From contig JBDSZL010000058.1 of the NCBI GenBank assembly GCA_039925145.1, positions 1 to 37,965 on the forward strand: a DNA stretch of 37,965 nt, written 5' to 3'. The notes beneath the pieces are model-generated. The model was not told the origin of the DNA. It worked only from the letters and a program-made list of their open reading frames with translations, and did no database searches. This document shows, one piece after another, positions 21,801 through 30,296 of this stretch. Within the stretch, counting starts at the first letter, position 1. The number at the start of each line of letters is the position of its first letter. The translations under genes and the position numbers were made by a program. This DNA comes from JBDSZL01 sp039925145. Its GTDB lineage: Bacteria > Acidobacteriota > Vicinamibacteria > Vicinamibacterales > SCN-69-37.

Positions 21801-22684
21801 AGTGCGCTCGCCGCGAGCGTCCAGCCGATCCAGACGCGGGCGGGCTGTCCCATCCGCCGCCGTGCCATCGTGACGGGTACCAGCAGCGCCGTCACCCCGA
21901 GCAACGGGAGCAGACTCAGGGCGAGTGCGCGCCTGCGGAACATCGCCCTGGCCTGCGCCAGTTGTACCGGGTCGAAGTGCACCTCTACCAACGCGGCGCC
22001 GTCCGGATCGGCCACGATGAACCCGTTGACCGGCGTCAGGTCATCGCGGGTCCTCGAAAATTGCGGGTTGAGCGCGACGGGGCCGAACGTGGTGGCGAGG
22101 TAGCGCGGAGCAGGACCGGCCTCGGTGATTCGACGGGCCAGCGCCGATGCGTCGGCTCCGGTAGCTGGTGCGATCACGGTTTCGGCCACCGCGACGCCTA
22201 CCCGACGACCTCCGACTTCGACAGGCCGCAGCGCCATCAGCCGCATGCCGGCGTTGCCCGGTGCCACGAAGAGCGCGGCCGGGCCGTTCAGGCGTTCCGA
22301 TGAAAGACTGCGTTCGCCCGGGCCGTTGGTCCACGCGAGAACCGAAAACGTGCGGCCCGATCGAGCCGGCACGTACAGCGTCACGGCGACGCCGTGCTGA
22401 TCGACCGGCGCGGCCAGGCCTGTCAGCCGGTCGAATAGCGCCGGGAGCTGGTCGCGATCCGTGGTGGCACGGCCGATCAAGGGCCCTTCTTGGGCCACCG
22501 CGGCGGCGAGCGTTTGCACATCGCCTGCCCGTTCGGCGATGCGGGCGCGCACCTCGCGCTCGAGGCGATCCTTCGTGGCTTCGATGGACGTGCCGAAGCG
22601 ATCCGCCTCCCACCCCAGTCCGGCCGCAGCTGCCGCGAGTGAAAGCGTCAGGGCGCCGATGAGGAGCCGAATGGGCAATGACAC
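18746..22684 (-). CDS. Very large NtrY-like membrane sensor histidine kinase
   Basis: The protein has 1312 residues. After an N-terminal signal-anchor (residues 5-22) comes an extracytoplasmic region to about 245. A block of about ten transmembrane segments follows (about 250-510). A second extracytoplasmic domain (about 520-800) comes next, then two more membrane segments flanking a third sensory region (about 850-1005). The HAMP domain is at about 1010-1062. The kinase core has the H-box QVAHEIKNPL (His about 1090), N-box FTNLIENAIQAMP, G1 RDTGVGMD, F-box FEPYFSTK and G2 GSGLGLA. HEIKNPLTPI is typical of NtrY-class kinases. No response regulator gene is in the window, so the partner is unknown. 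The GTG start at 22684 has no Shine-Dalgarno; a possible -10 (TATAGT) lies at 22735-22730. Confidence 0.88.
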   Translation of the reverse strand: MSLPIRLLIGALTLSLAAAAAGLGWEADRFGTSIEATKDRLEREVRARIAERAGDVQTLAAAVAQEGPLIGRATTDRDQLPALFDRLTGLAAPVDQHGVAVTLYVPARSGRTFSVLAWTNGPGERSLSSERLNGPAALFVAPGNAGMRLMALRPVEVGGRRVGVAVAETVIAPATGADASALARRITEAGPAPRYLATTFGPVALNPQFSRTRDDLTPVNGFIVADPDGAALVEVHFDPVQLAQARAMFRRRALALSLLPLLGVTALLVPVTMARRRMGQPARVWIGWTLAASALVVVTALAADALLQWVGASDRAHLVMAPAALLALVVIVAGGWWWRAARRRRPAASVVRFIAEQLAGGVALAAAVEAIARLLAAEITPRALDKWEFVLLPFDVDGLVFLGHLLMAELALAWAGALVLATCAGRWRTHTPTRLMALSLWLVPSVILLLVPTTRAHAIGSACLTVIVAGCAFALAAPRLRRYYHHTTESMRLLLALLALLAPLVAIYSIESVTADRTVRSVIEHDYAPATARHPQELQRELERTKDDIDALTMLPALVSVVPAPDSPVAFPDSQPAFLVWSQTHLLRSRVISDVELYGSDRALISRFALNLPQYLYQSSAQTWQGTGCQWGDVFGESTPFGAEARNMLHVERGICDAEGRLLGGIVVHVASNDYQALPFVSSANPYYEVLGAPPGSDTGPRLPDLQVGVYGWSLQPLFTSGGVAWPVSQAIFDRLYNPGEPFWTVLQGDGRTYHVHFSQNRVGVYALGYPTATAFEHASRLAEITALAGVFFVVLQIGAALAAPLTQRLAAPLRLLFHEIRTSFYRKLFLLFVGAAVVPVVAFALLFGGYMNARFQADVQSEAKSVVTVARRVFEELSAAELRPGEPRAPSDDVMVWIRQVIGQDVNLFEGSELQATSQRDLFDSGLLPTRTPATVYQGIALNRLPTLVAEDQLGNSQYLVAAAPVPARGRDAVLTVPLAPRQRELERESDEFNRGVLIGSILVVIFAAALGASMAARVADPVARLTRATRHIAAGRLDVRIVADTNDELRRLVDDFNTMTATLLAQRAELARTNQLAAWNEMARQVAHEIKNPLTPIQLAAEHLQHVNDDRGRPLGPVAEHCLVTILGQVRLLRQIASEFSNFAGRPTAHLEAVDLAGLVSSVVDPYRVGANERVRFDVRLPEAMPPVRADPTLLARAFTNLIENAIQAMPLGGAVLIAAYVGDDQLELTIRDTGVGMDPTTLARAFEPYFSTKTAGSGLGLANARHNIEIAGGTVSIASVAGAGTTVTITLPREDVRRDASADGSSPSR

Positions 22685-22729
22685 ACGCGAGGAGGGATCT
22701 GTTCGGCGAGGATACCAAAAAAACCAGCT

Positions 22730-22735
22730 ACTATA
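22730..22735 (-). promoter_or_regulatory. -10-like element for the sensor kinase gene
   Basis: On the minus strand GTATAGTAG contains TATAGT, 46 bases before the GTG at 22684. On the plus strand the overlapping TACTAT (22729-22734) could be a -10 for the divergent membrane-protein gene (ATG 22768). No clear -35 is seen for either. Confidence 0.4.
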
Positions 22736-22767
22736 CGCAGCCGGCCGGCTCGACGGCTTCGCACTTC

Positions 22768-23796
22768 ATGGGAATCCTGCCTCTGCGCGCTGCTGTCAAA
22801 CGGGGCGCGCTGCTCGTGGTGGCCAACTGGCCCATCGTGCTGATCGGGTTCACCGCCGAATCCCTGTACAAGGCCGCGGTCAGCATCCCCGTACTGGGGG
22901 CGTCGCTCGGTCTGGCCACGCTGGTCGGCGCCGACACGACCGCGCTGCTGTCGCAAGGCGTACGAGCGACAGCAGACGTTATTCTCGCGTCGCTCGCGAC
23001 GGCGCCCTTGGCTCTGACCTTGTTCCTGCTGGCGCTCGCTGTCGTGGGGATCGGCGGCGAAGCGATCATGTTCGTCGTGAAAGCGGGGACGCTCGCGATC
23101 GTGGTGGAGGCCGATCGGGCCAGCGGCGACGTGCACCGGATCCCGTTCGGTACCGAGGCGCTACAACGCGCCCGCGTCTACCGGCTCGAGTCGCTGCTGC
23201 TCGCATCAAGGCGGTTCAGCCGACGAGCCGTGCGCCTCGCGCTCTGGCTGGGCGCCGGGTACGCGTTCGTTGGACTGACCTACGTGGCTGTCGTGTCGCT
23301 TGGCCTTTCCTCGGTCGAGCGGTCGCCATGGCTCCCGGCGTGGCCCCTCGTCGTGCTCGCCGCCACGAGCATCGGCATCGTCACGATTGCGATCGTGAAT
23401 CTCACTTACGATCTGGTGCGCGTCGTCGTCGTGACCGATGACTGCGAGATCGGCGTGGCTGTCTCGCGGCTGAAACAGTTCGTGATCGAAGATGCGCGGC
23501 AGGTGATTGGCATCTTCAGTGTGATTGGCGCGGTGCAGATTCTTGCGGCCGTGGGCTCGCTGCTCGCGGCCACCGGATTGGCGCTGGTCACCTACGTGCC
23601 GTTTGCCAGTCTCGTGCTGGTTCCGCTTCAGGCCGCAGCGTGGGTGTTGAGAGGGCTCGTCTTCGAGTCCATGGCGCTGTCTGCGCTGGCGGCCTGCCAG
23701 ACGCAGTATCGGCGGTTTTCCGAAGAGCGTTGGCCAATGGACGAGCGAAGCGTTCGCGCCGCGCCCCGGCCTGTCATTTCGCCGCGGGGGGCTTGA
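22768..23796 (+). CDS. Polytopic membrane protein of unknown function
   Basis: The 342-residue protein has about six transmembrane segments, near residues 15-33, 40-60, 75-100, 150-180, 195-222 and 255-300, for example ALLVVANWPIVLIGF, LASLATAPLALTLFLLALAVVGIGG and LVVLAATSIGIVTIAIVNLTYDLVRVVVV. I chose ATG 22768 (MGILPLRAAVKRGALLV) because a basic, amphipathic entry into the first membrane helix is typical. An upstream ATG at 22678 would overlap the divergent kinase start and add 30 residues of non-membrane sequence. No enzymatic motif is visible. It could relate to the divergent kinase gene, but only position suggests this. Confidence 0.75.
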   Translation: MGILPLRAAVKRGALLVVANWPIVLIGFTAESLYKAAVSIPVLGASLGLATLVGADTTALLSQGVRATADVILASLATAPLALTLFLLALAVVGIGGEAIMFVVKAGTLAIVVEADRASGDVHRIPFGTEALQRARVYRLESLLLASRRFSRRAVRLALWLGAGYAFVGLTYVAVVSLGLSSVERSPWLPAWPLVVLAATSIGIVTIAIVNLTYDLVRVVVVTDDCEIGVAVSRLKQFVIEDARQVIGIFSVIGAVQILAAVGSLLAATGLALVTYVPFASLVLVPLQAAAWVLRGLVFESMALSALAACQTQYRRFSEERWPMDERSVRAAPRPVISPRGA

Positions 23797-25033
23797 GCTC
23801 GTAGACCGACAGCGCGCGACCACCGTCGGGCGACGCAATCAACGTGACGACGGTCTTACCATCGGGCGTGATGACCGCTTGCAGCAGCAACTGCGTGCCG
23901 GGAGGCGCCAGACGGGTAATCTGGCCCGCCTTGCGACCGACGAACATGATGGAGGCGTTCGAGAGCGGCACCGCCAGTGTCGTGCCTGCGCGCTGCGGTC
24001 CGGCGACGGGTCTGCCGCCGAGTGGTTCCATGGCCTTCTGCGTGCCGCCACGCCGATCGAACGCGCGGAACGTGCCGTCGAACAGCGCGACGTTGATGTT
24101 GCGCTCGTCGATGATGGGATCGCCCGTGATGGGCACGCGCGGGTGCGAGCACCAGATCTTGGCGCCCGCCGCCTCCGTGAATGCGCACGTCGTCACGCTC
24201 GTGAGTCCCACGTACGCGACGCCCTGGCTGGCCCCCACGGCAATAGGCACTTCATCGAGCACGAAGCGCCATCGTTCGGTGCCGGTGCTGGCGTCGAGCG
24301 CGACGAGGCCACGATCGGCCAGACCCACGACCGCCACCGTTCCGTCGAGCGCGACTCGGGTCGACGCGGCGGCTCCCGGAGCCACGCGCCAGACCTCGCT
24401 GCCGTCGCTGGTCCTCAGCGCCCGAATCTCTGAACCTCCACTGGTCAGCACTATCGCCCCGGCGGGGGTCACCCATTGCGTCTCTTCGGCAATGGTTGTT
24501 GTCCATCGGGTCATACCCGAGGCAGGGTCAAGAGCCCGCAGGTGGCCGCCCCCTGCCGCAAACACCAGATCATCGCCGACCGTGAGGAGGGCAGTGTCCG
24601 TGATCGTCGACGTCCACGCCACATCGCCCAGTGTGCGAGCGCGCGCCTGCAGGGGCGTGCCCTGGCCGGCCGTGATGAACAGGTTGCCCACGACGACGAG
24701 CGCCGAGGTGCTGACGTCGACGTCTTTCGACCAGCTCAGCGCGTAGGGCGCCGCCGCGGGACCGCGCACAGCCGGTGTGGCCGCGGTAGCGGGCGCCGCT
24801 GGTGGCGGAACGGACGCGCCGGATGGCGAAGGACCCGGGGGTTGAGACGACGCCGGCTGCGTGGCGGGAGTGGGTGCGGCAGTCGGCTGTGACGCGGGCG
24901 TCGTTGTGGCTGGTGTCTGCGGCCCTGCGGGTGCCGATTGCCCCGACGCCGGGGCTGTATGCGGCGAGCTGGGTAGCAGGAGCCCGACGGCAATGGCGAG
25001 ACCCCAACATCTCGTGTGTGTCGACGTGCGCAC
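23774..25033 (-). CDS. Secreted PQQ-like (BamB-type) beta-propeller protein
   Basis: The 419-residue protein has an N-terminal export signal (residues 8-32, WGLAIAVGLLLPSS) and a long Pro/Thr/Ala-rich linker (about 33-95). An eight-bladed PQQ-like propeller follows, with blade motifs such as LRALDPASGMTRWTTTI, IRALRTSDGSEVWRV, LVALDASTGTERWRF and FRAFDRRGGTQKAMEP. The fold matches BamB of the outer-membrane-protein assembly machine, but the linker is unusual and there is no lipobox cysteine, so a BamB role is only possible. GTG 25033 is seven bases after a -10-like TATTAT on the same strand, which would give a leaderless mRNA. Its 3' end overlaps the convergent membrane-protein gene by 23 bases. 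Confidence 0.82.
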   Translation of the reverse strand: MRTSTHTRCWGLAIAVGLLLPSSPHTAPASGQSAPAGPQTPATTTPASQPTAAPTPATQPASSQPPGPSPSGASVPPPAAPATAATPAVRGPAAAPYALSWSKDVDVSTSALVVVGNLFITAGQGTPLQARARTLGDVAWTSTITDTALLTVGDDLVFAAGGGHLRALDPASGMTRWTTTIAEETQWVTPAGAIVLTSGGSEIRALRTSDGSEVWRVAPGAAASTRVALDGTVAVVGLADRGLVALDASTGTERWRFVLDEVPIAVGASQGVAYVGLTSVTTCAFTEAAGAKIWCSHPRVPITGDPIIDERNINVALFDGTFRAFDRRGGTQKAMEPLGGRPVAGPQRAGTTLAVPLSNASIMFVGRKAGQITRLAPPGTQLLLQAVITPDGKTVVTLIASPDGGRALSVYELKPPAAK

Positions 25034-25038
25034 ACGCT

Positions 25039-25045
25039 TATAATA
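25039..25045. promoter_or_regulatory. Shared bidirectional -10 region between guaA and the beta-propeller gene
   Basis: TATAAT (25039-25044) is a perfect -10 on the plus strand, giving a guaA leader of roughly 47 bases. Reading the minus strand, TATTAT (25045-25040) ends seven bases before the GTG at 25033. The overlap means the two promoters would compete for the same melted region. No strong -35 is apparent on either side; short arms CGTGTG/CACACG (25013-25018 and 25031-25036) flank the spacer. Confidence 0.6.
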
Positions 25046-25097
25046 GCGGTGTTCCCATCGGGCCTTCGGCCTCGTCCTTGCTACACCCCAGCCGCCT

Positions 25098-26633
25098 GTG
25101 ACACATCAGACCATTTTCGTTCTCGATTTTGGCTCGCAGTACACGCAACTGATCGCGCGCCGGCTCCGCGAGCTGTCGGTGTATTCGGAAATCGTCCCGC
25201 CAACCATCACCGCGGCCGAGATTCGGCGGCGGCACGCGGTCGGCGTGATCCTTTCAGGTGGGCCCCGCAGCGTGTCAGAGGAGGGGGCGCCGACGATCGA
25301 TCCGGCCATTTTGCAGCTGGGCACCCCGACCCTGGGCATCTGTTACGGCATGCAGTTGATGACGCATGCGCTCGGCGGCACGGTGCAGCCCGCCGCGAGT
25401 CGTGAGTACGGCCACGCCACTGTGGAGCTTGCGAAAGAGGGGCAGCTGTTTCGCGACATCCCGTCGGCCTTGCGGGTCTGGGCGAGCCATGGCGACTTCG
25501 TCGCGGCGGCACCGCCCGGGTTTGCCGTCGTGGCCACGTCTGCCAATGCCCCGGTTGCCGCCATACAGGATGTGTCCCGCCGGCTGTATGGGCTGCTGTT
25601 TCACCCAGAAGTCGCACACACCGAATCGGGCATCGACATTTTGCGCAACTTCGCGTTCGACGTCTGCGGGTGCCGCGGCGACTGGACGATGGCGTCGTTC
25701 GTGGATGAGAGCATCGCGCGCATTCGCGCGACGGTCGGCGACGGCCGGGTGGTGTGCGGGCTCTCGGGCGGTGTTGATTCCACCGTGGCGGCCGTGCTGC
25801 TGCATCGGGCGATCGGCGATCGGCTCACGTGCATCTTCGTCGACAACGGCGTGTTGCGGTTGAACGAGGCCGAGCAGGTCAAGACACGGTTCGTGCGGCT
25901 CGGACTGCCGCTCGACTTCGTCGACGCCTCCGACCTGTTTCTCGATCGACTCGAAGGGGTGATCGACCCGGAGCAGAAACGCAAGATCATCGGCGGCACG
26001 TTCATCGACGTGTTCGAGCGCCGCGCGCTCGAGCTCGGCGAGTTCGACTATCTGGCTCAGGGGACGCTCTACCCGGACGTCATCGAGAGCATCTCGGTGG
26101 TCGGACAATCGGCGACGATCAAGAGTCATCACAACGTGGGCGGGCTGCCGGAACGGATGCGCTTTAAGCTCGTCGAGCCGTTGCGCGAGCTCTTCAAGGA
26201 TGAAGTGCGGCTGGTGGGTACCACCCTGGGACTCGACGACGAGTTCGTGTGGCGGCAGCCGTTTCCGGGTCCCGGCCTGGCGGTGCGTATCGTCGGTCCC
26301 ATTACGCGCGACCGTGTGCTCTTGCTGCAGCGCGCCGACGCCGTGGTGGTCGACGAGATCAAGAAGGCGGGATGGTATCGCCGGGTGTGGCAGTCGTTCG
26401 CCGTCCTTCTGCCCGTCCAGAGTGTCGGCGTGATGGGCGATGGCCGCACGTACGAGTACACCATTGCCGTTCGAGCCGTGGAGAGTCGCGACGGCATGAC
26501 GGCCGACTGGGCACGGTTGCCGCACGATCTGCTCGGCGCCATCTCATCGCGCGTCGTCAACGAAGTTCGCGGGATCAATCGCGTGGTCTACGACATCAGC
26601 TCGAAGCCCCCCGCGACAATCGAATGGGAATGA
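25098..26633 (+). CDS. guaA: GMP synthase (glutamine-hydrolysing)
   Basis: The 511-residue enzyme aminates XMP to GMP in purine synthesis. The N-terminal glutamine amidotransferase domain has the nucleophile C82 (GICYGMQLM) and the His/Glu pair in LLFHPEVAHTESG. The ATP-pyrophosphatase domain has the P-loop GLSGGVDST (about residues 215-223). The C-terminal dimerization domain ends NRVVYDISSKPPATIEWE, the standard GuaA tail. Length is normal. The start is GTG 25098 (MTHQTIFVLDFGSQYTQL), without a visible Shine-Dalgarno. A TATAAT box lies 54 bases upstream. The next gene, dnaE, is 150 bases downstream beyond a duplicated repeat. Confidence 0.96.
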   Translation: MTHQTIFVLDFGSQYTQLIARRLRELSVYSEIVPPTITAAEIRRRHAVGVILSGGPRSVSEEGAPTIDPAILQLGTPTLGICYGMQLMTHALGGTVQPAASREYGHATVELAKEGQLFRDIPSALRVWASHGDFVAAAPPGFAVVATSANAPVAAIQDVSRRLYGLLFHPEVAHTESGIDILRNFAFDVCGCRGDWTMASFVDESIARIRATVGDGRVVCGLSGGVDSTVAAVLLHRAIGDRLTCIFVDNGVLRLNEAEQVKTRFVRLGLPLDFVDASDLFLDRLEGVIDPEQKRKIIGGTFIDVFERRALELGEFDYLAQGTLYPDVIESISVVGQSATIKSHHNVGGLPERMRFKLVEPLRELFKDEVRLVGTTLGLDDEFVWRQPFPGPGLAVRIVGPITRDRVLLLQRADAVVVDEIKKAGWYRRVWQSFAVLLPVQSVGVMGDGRTYEYTIAVRAVESRDGMTADWARLPHDLLGAISSRVVNEVRGINRVVYDISSKPPATIEWE

Positions 26634-26640
26634 TCGCGAA

Positions 26641-26770
26641 GCCCGCGACGGCCAGGAGCGGCGCTGAGCGCGTGAGCGGGGGTGGGGCCCCGCGAGCCGT
26701 TGAAGGAATGACGCCCGCGACGGCCAGGAGCGGCGCTGAGCGCGTGAGCGGGGGTGGGGCCCCGCGAGCC
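26641..26770. repeat. Two identical 58-bp direct repeats in the guaA-dnaE gap
   Basis: Positions 26641-26698 and 26713-26770 are identical over 58 bases, with period 72. Each unit contains GAGCGCGTGAGC and a hairpin-forming end (GCGGGG, six bases, CCCCGC). The spacer TTGAAGGAATGAC may be a remnant of a longer repeat. The copies carry no intact gene, and their origin is unknown. Confidence 0.92.
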
Positions 26771-26783
26771 AGTTGATCAACCA

Positions 26784-29700
26784 ATGCCAGAGTTCGTCCA
26801 TCTCCACCTCCACACCGAGTTCTCGCTTCTCGATGGCGCCTGCCGGATCGGCGAGATGCTCGATCGTGCCGCCGAGCTGAAGATGCCCGCGGTCGCCGTG
26901 ACCGAGCACGGCAACATGTTTTCGGCCGTGACGTTTCATGACGAGGCGCGCAAGCGTGGGGTGAAACCCATTCTCGGCTGCGAGGTGTATGTCGCCCCCG
27001 GCGCGCGCAACGACCGGTCGGGGCAGCCGGGAGAGACGGCCAATCACCTCGTATTGCTGTCGGAGACGAACGAGGGGTTTCACAATCTCATCAAGCTGGT
27101 GTCGGCCGGTTACACCGACGGCTTCTATTACAAGCCGCGCATCGACAAGGATCTGCTCGCGGCTCACGCCAAAGGGCTGATTGGCCTGAGCAGTTGCCTG
27201 AAAGGGGAGGTGGCCACCGGGATCCGCCGCGACCAGGCGCGTAAAGCGCTCGACGCCGCGGCGCAGTACCGCGACATTCTTGGGCCGAACAACTTCTTCC
27301 TCGAGATGCAGGACCAGGGCATTCCCGAGCAGCGTGTGGTCAACAACGGTCTGCTGCCCATTGCGCGCGACCTGGAGATGCCGCTCGTGTGCACGAACGA
27401 CGTGCACTACCTGCGGATGACCGACCAGCATCCGCACGATGTCCTGCTCTGCATTGGCACGGGCAAGAGCGTCAGTGACGAGAAGCGGTTGAAGTATCAC
27501 GGCGATCAGTTCTTCTTGAAGACGCCAGAAGAAATGTGGGGGGTGTTCGGCGACCACCCCGAGGCGCTGAAGAACACCGTGCGGATTGCCGAGCGGTGCG
27601 ACGTCACGATTCCCAAGGGCGAATCGCACCTGCCGAACTTCGATGTGCCGGAGGGCTACACCACCGACTCGTATTTCGAGCACGTGGTGCGCCAGGGGTT
27701 CACGGAGCGCATGGCGCGGTGGCGCGAACGGAACGCGGTCGAGGCGCAGCGGTATCCCGAGTCCGACTACGAAGCGCGTCTCGTCTTCGAAATGGCCGTC
27801 ATCCGCCAGATGAAGTATCCCGGCTATTTCCTGATTGTCTGGGACTTCATGCGCTACGCGCGCGAGCGGGGAATCCCTGTCGGGCCAGGGCGTGGATCGG
27901 CGGTTGGCAGCCTCGTGGCCTATTGCCTGCGGATCACGGACGTCGACCCGCTGCACTTCAACCTCTACTTCGAGCGTTTTCTCAATCCCGAGCGCGTGTC
28001 GCTGCCCGATATCGACATCGACTTCTGCGAGCGGCGCCGCGGCGAGGTGATCACCTATGTCACCGAGAAGTACGGCCGCGAAAACGTCGCCCAGATCATC
28101 ACCTTCGGCACCATGAAAGCGAAGGCGGCCATCCGCGACGTGGGCCGCGTGATGGAAATGAGCATGTCGGATGTGGACCGCGTGGCCAAGCTCATCCCCA
28201 ATCAGCTCGAGATGACGCTCGATCTCGCGCTCAAGGAAGCGCCGCAGCTCGCTGAGCTCGAGAAGACCGATCCGCGCGTGCGCGACCTGCTCGTCGTCGC
28301 CCGGCGGCTCGAAGGCATGACGCGCCATGCCTCGGTGCACGCCGCCGGCGTCGTGATCACGCCGAAGCCGCTCACGGAGTTCGTGCCGCTCTATCGGAGT
28401 CAGAAAGACGAAGGCCAGATCACGACGCAGTGGGCCATGAAGGAGATCGAGCGGATTGGTCTGCTCAAGATGGACTTTCTCGGCCTCAGCACGCTCACGT
28501 TGCTCGACGATGCCGTCAAGCACATCAAAGAGACGACGGGGGACGTCATTGTCCTCGAAAACCTGCCGCTCGACGACGCGAAGTCGTATCAGCTCTTCCA
28601 GAACGGCCAGGCGCACGGCGTGTTTCAGTTCGAGAGTTCGGGCATGCGCGACACGCTGCGCAAGGCCAGGCCGCAGTGCCTCGAGGATCTGATCGCCCTC
28701 AACGCGCTCTACCGGCCGGGCCCGCTCCGGGGCGGCGTCGTCGACGACTACATCGCGCGCAAGCAGGGGCGGGTCGAGGTCAAGTACGAAGTGCCCGCGA
28801 TGGAACCCGTCCTCAAGGAAACGTACGGCGTCATCGCCTATCAGGAGCAGGTGCTGCGGCTGGCCATCGAGCTGGCGGGCTTCACGGTCGGCGAGGCCGA
28901 CGAGCTGCGCCGCGCGATGGGCAAGAAAGACGCCGCGAAGATGCAGGCCCAGCGCGAGCACTTCATGCAGGGCTGCAAGGAGCGCGGCATCTCGGAGAAG
29001 AAGGCCACGAAGATCTTCGAGTTCATCGACTTCTTTGCAGGCTACGGCTTCAACAAGGCGCATTCGACCGCCTACGCGCTGCTGGCGTACCAGACGGCGT
29101 ACCTCAAGGCCAACTATCCGCGCCATTTCATGGCGGCGCTGCTGACCATCGAGTCACAGAGCTCCGATAAGGTGGCGTTGTATCTGGCCGAGTGCCGCGA
29201 TCTTGGCGTCCCCATGCTGCCTCCAGACATCAACACCAGTTGCTGGGCATTCATGGTCGAACCCGAAGGGGTGCGGTTCGGTCTTGGTGCCATCAAAGGT
29301 GCTGGCGAGGGGGCCATCCGTTCCATCCTCGATGCCCGTCTGGCGCTTGGCGGCCGCATCCGGTCGCTCTTCGAGCTGGCCGAACACCTGGACCTGAGAC
29401 TGGTCAACAAGAAGGTCATCGAGTGCCTGATCAAGGCGGGGGCGTTCGACTCGTTGTCGCCCACGGGGCGGGCCGGTTACCTGAGCTGGCGGCCGCGGCT
29501 GCTCGGTGGCCTCGATCGCATTCTCGATCACGGAAACCGTCACCAGAAGGACCGGGACCAGGGGCAGTCGCGGCTGTTCGGCGGCGACAGTGAGCCAGAG
29601 ATCGTCTCCGACGACACGGCGTTGCCGGCGGCCAGGCGGTGGACGGAGACCGAAGCGCTGGGTTTCGAAAAGGAAGCGCTTGGTCTCTACATCACGGGCC

Positions 29701-30275
29701 ATCCGTTGCAGCGCTATGCCGAGGCCATTGCCATCGCCGGCGCCAAGCGGCTGCAGGACATGACCGAGTCCGATCCGGACTGCGCCATCGCGGGGGTCGT
29801 CAGCGGGCTGCGGCCGCTGAAGACGAAGCGCGGCGATCGGATGGCCGTGTTCTCGCTCGAAGACGAAGCCTCCAAGGTCGAAGCCGTCGTGTTCCCCGAG
29901 GCCTTCAGCCGCTTTGGCGGGCTCGTGGTCGACGACGCGATGCTCCTCGTGCGGGGGAAGTACGAGAAGGACGAAGAGTCGTGCCGGCTCGTGGTGGCCG
30001 AGATTACGCCGCTCGACGTCATCCGCGAGCGGGCGATCCGGGCGGTTGAAATACGATTGGCCGGCAAGGGGCTGGGCCGTGGCACGATGCGTGAGCTCGC
30101 CGACGTGCTCGACCGGCATCCGGGGGATCGCCGTGTGTCGGTCATTGTTCAAGTGAATGGCGGTGCGGCGCTCTTGCGCGTGCGGGTGGCCACGGCGCGC
30201 CGTGTCAAACCCAACGAGACCTTCGTGCGTGATGTCGAAGCCGTGTGTGGCACCGGATCGGTGGTGCTCAAGTGA
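26784..30275 (+). CDS. dnaE: DNA polymerase III subunit alpha
   Basis: The 1163-residue replicative polymerase has the PHP domain at the N-terminus (FVHLHLHTEFSLLDG, AVTEHGNM). The palm has GPGRGSAVGSLVAY and the catalytic acids in LPDIDIDFCERRRGEV (about residues 407-415). The finger and beta-binding regions contain YRPGPLRGGVVDDYIARK, AYQEQVLRLAIELAGF and FFAGYGFNKAHSTAYALLAYQTAYLKANYP. An OB-fold near the C-terminus reads AIAGVVSGLRPLKTKRGDRMAVFSLED. Length and order are typical of DnaE1. ATG 26784 gives the standard MPEFVHLHLHTEFS start; it has no clear Shine-Dalgarno but follows the perfect palindrome GTTGATCAAC (26772-26781). accA begins 21 bases after the stop. Confidence 0.96.
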   Translation: MPEFVHLHLHTEFSLLDGACRIGEMLDRAAELKMPAVAVTEHGNMFSAVTFHDEARKRGVKPILGCEVYVAPGARNDRSGQPGETANHLVLLSETNEGFHNLIKLVSAGYTDGFYYKPRIDKDLLAAHAKGLIGLSSCLKGEVATGIRRDQARKALDAAAQYRDILGPNNFFLEMQDQGIPEQRVVNNGLLPIARDLEMPLVCTNDVHYLRMTDQHPHDVLLCIGTGKSVSDEKRLKYHGDQFFLKTPEEMWGVFGDHPEALKNTVRIAERCDVTIPKGESHLPNFDVPEGYTTDSYFEHVVRQGFTERMARWRERNAVEAQRYPESDYEARLVFEMAVIRQMKYPGYFLIVWDFMRYARERGIPVGPGRGSAVGSLVAYCLRITDVDPLHFNLYFERFLNPERVSLPDIDIDFCERRRGEVITYVTEKYGRENVAQIITFGTMKAKAAIRDVGRVMEMSMSDVDRVAKLIPNQLEMTLDLALKEAPQLAELEKTDPRVRDLLVVARRLEGMTRHASVHAAGVVITPKPLTEFVPLYRSQKDEGQITTQWAMKEIERIGLLKMDFLGLSTLTLLDDAVKHIKETTGDVIVLENLPLDDAKSYQLFQNGQAHGVFQFESSGMRDTLRKARPQCLEDLIALNALYRPGPLRGGVVDDYIARKQGRVEVKYEVPAMEPVLKETYGVIAYQEQVLRLAIELAGFTVGEADELRRAMGKKDAAKMQAQREHFMQGCKERGISEKKATKIFEFIDFFAGYGFNKAHSTAYALLAYQTAYLKANYPRHFMAALLTIESQSSDKVALYLAECRDLGVPMLPPDINTSCWAFMVEPEGVRFGLGAIKGAGEGAIRSILDARLALGGRIRSLFELAEHLDLRLVNKKVIECLIKAGAFDSLSPTGRAGYLSWRPRLLGGLDRILDHGNRHQKDRDQGQSRLFGGDSEPEIVSDDTALPAARRWTETEALGFEKEALGLYITGHPLQRYAEAIAIAGAKRLQDMTESDPDCAIAGVVSGLRPLKTKRGDRMAVFSLEDEASKVEAVVFPEAFSRFGGLVVDDAMLLVRGKYEKDEESCRLVVAEITPLDVIRERAIRAVEIRLAGKGLGRGTMRELADVLDRHPGDRRVSVIVQVNGGAALLRVRVATARRVKPNETFVRDVEAVCGTGSVVLK

Positions 30276-30296
30276 TCGGGACCGCAGGACCTCTCT

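Noticed and set aside
22678..22767. Earlier ATG (22678) for the membrane protein
   Set aside because: It would overlap the divergent kinase start and put the likely promoter inside the gene; ATG 22768 begins directly at a basic membrane entry.
26772..26781. GTTGATCAAC palindrome as a dnaE operator
   Set aside because: Perfect but short, and with no second copy or known regulator it is not distinguishable from chance.
26544..29126. 860-codon open frame on the minus strand
   Set aside because: It lies antisense to dnaE, whose motifs are complete. Its composition is the usual shadow of a GC-rich gene, and the repeats at 26641-26770 are part of it.
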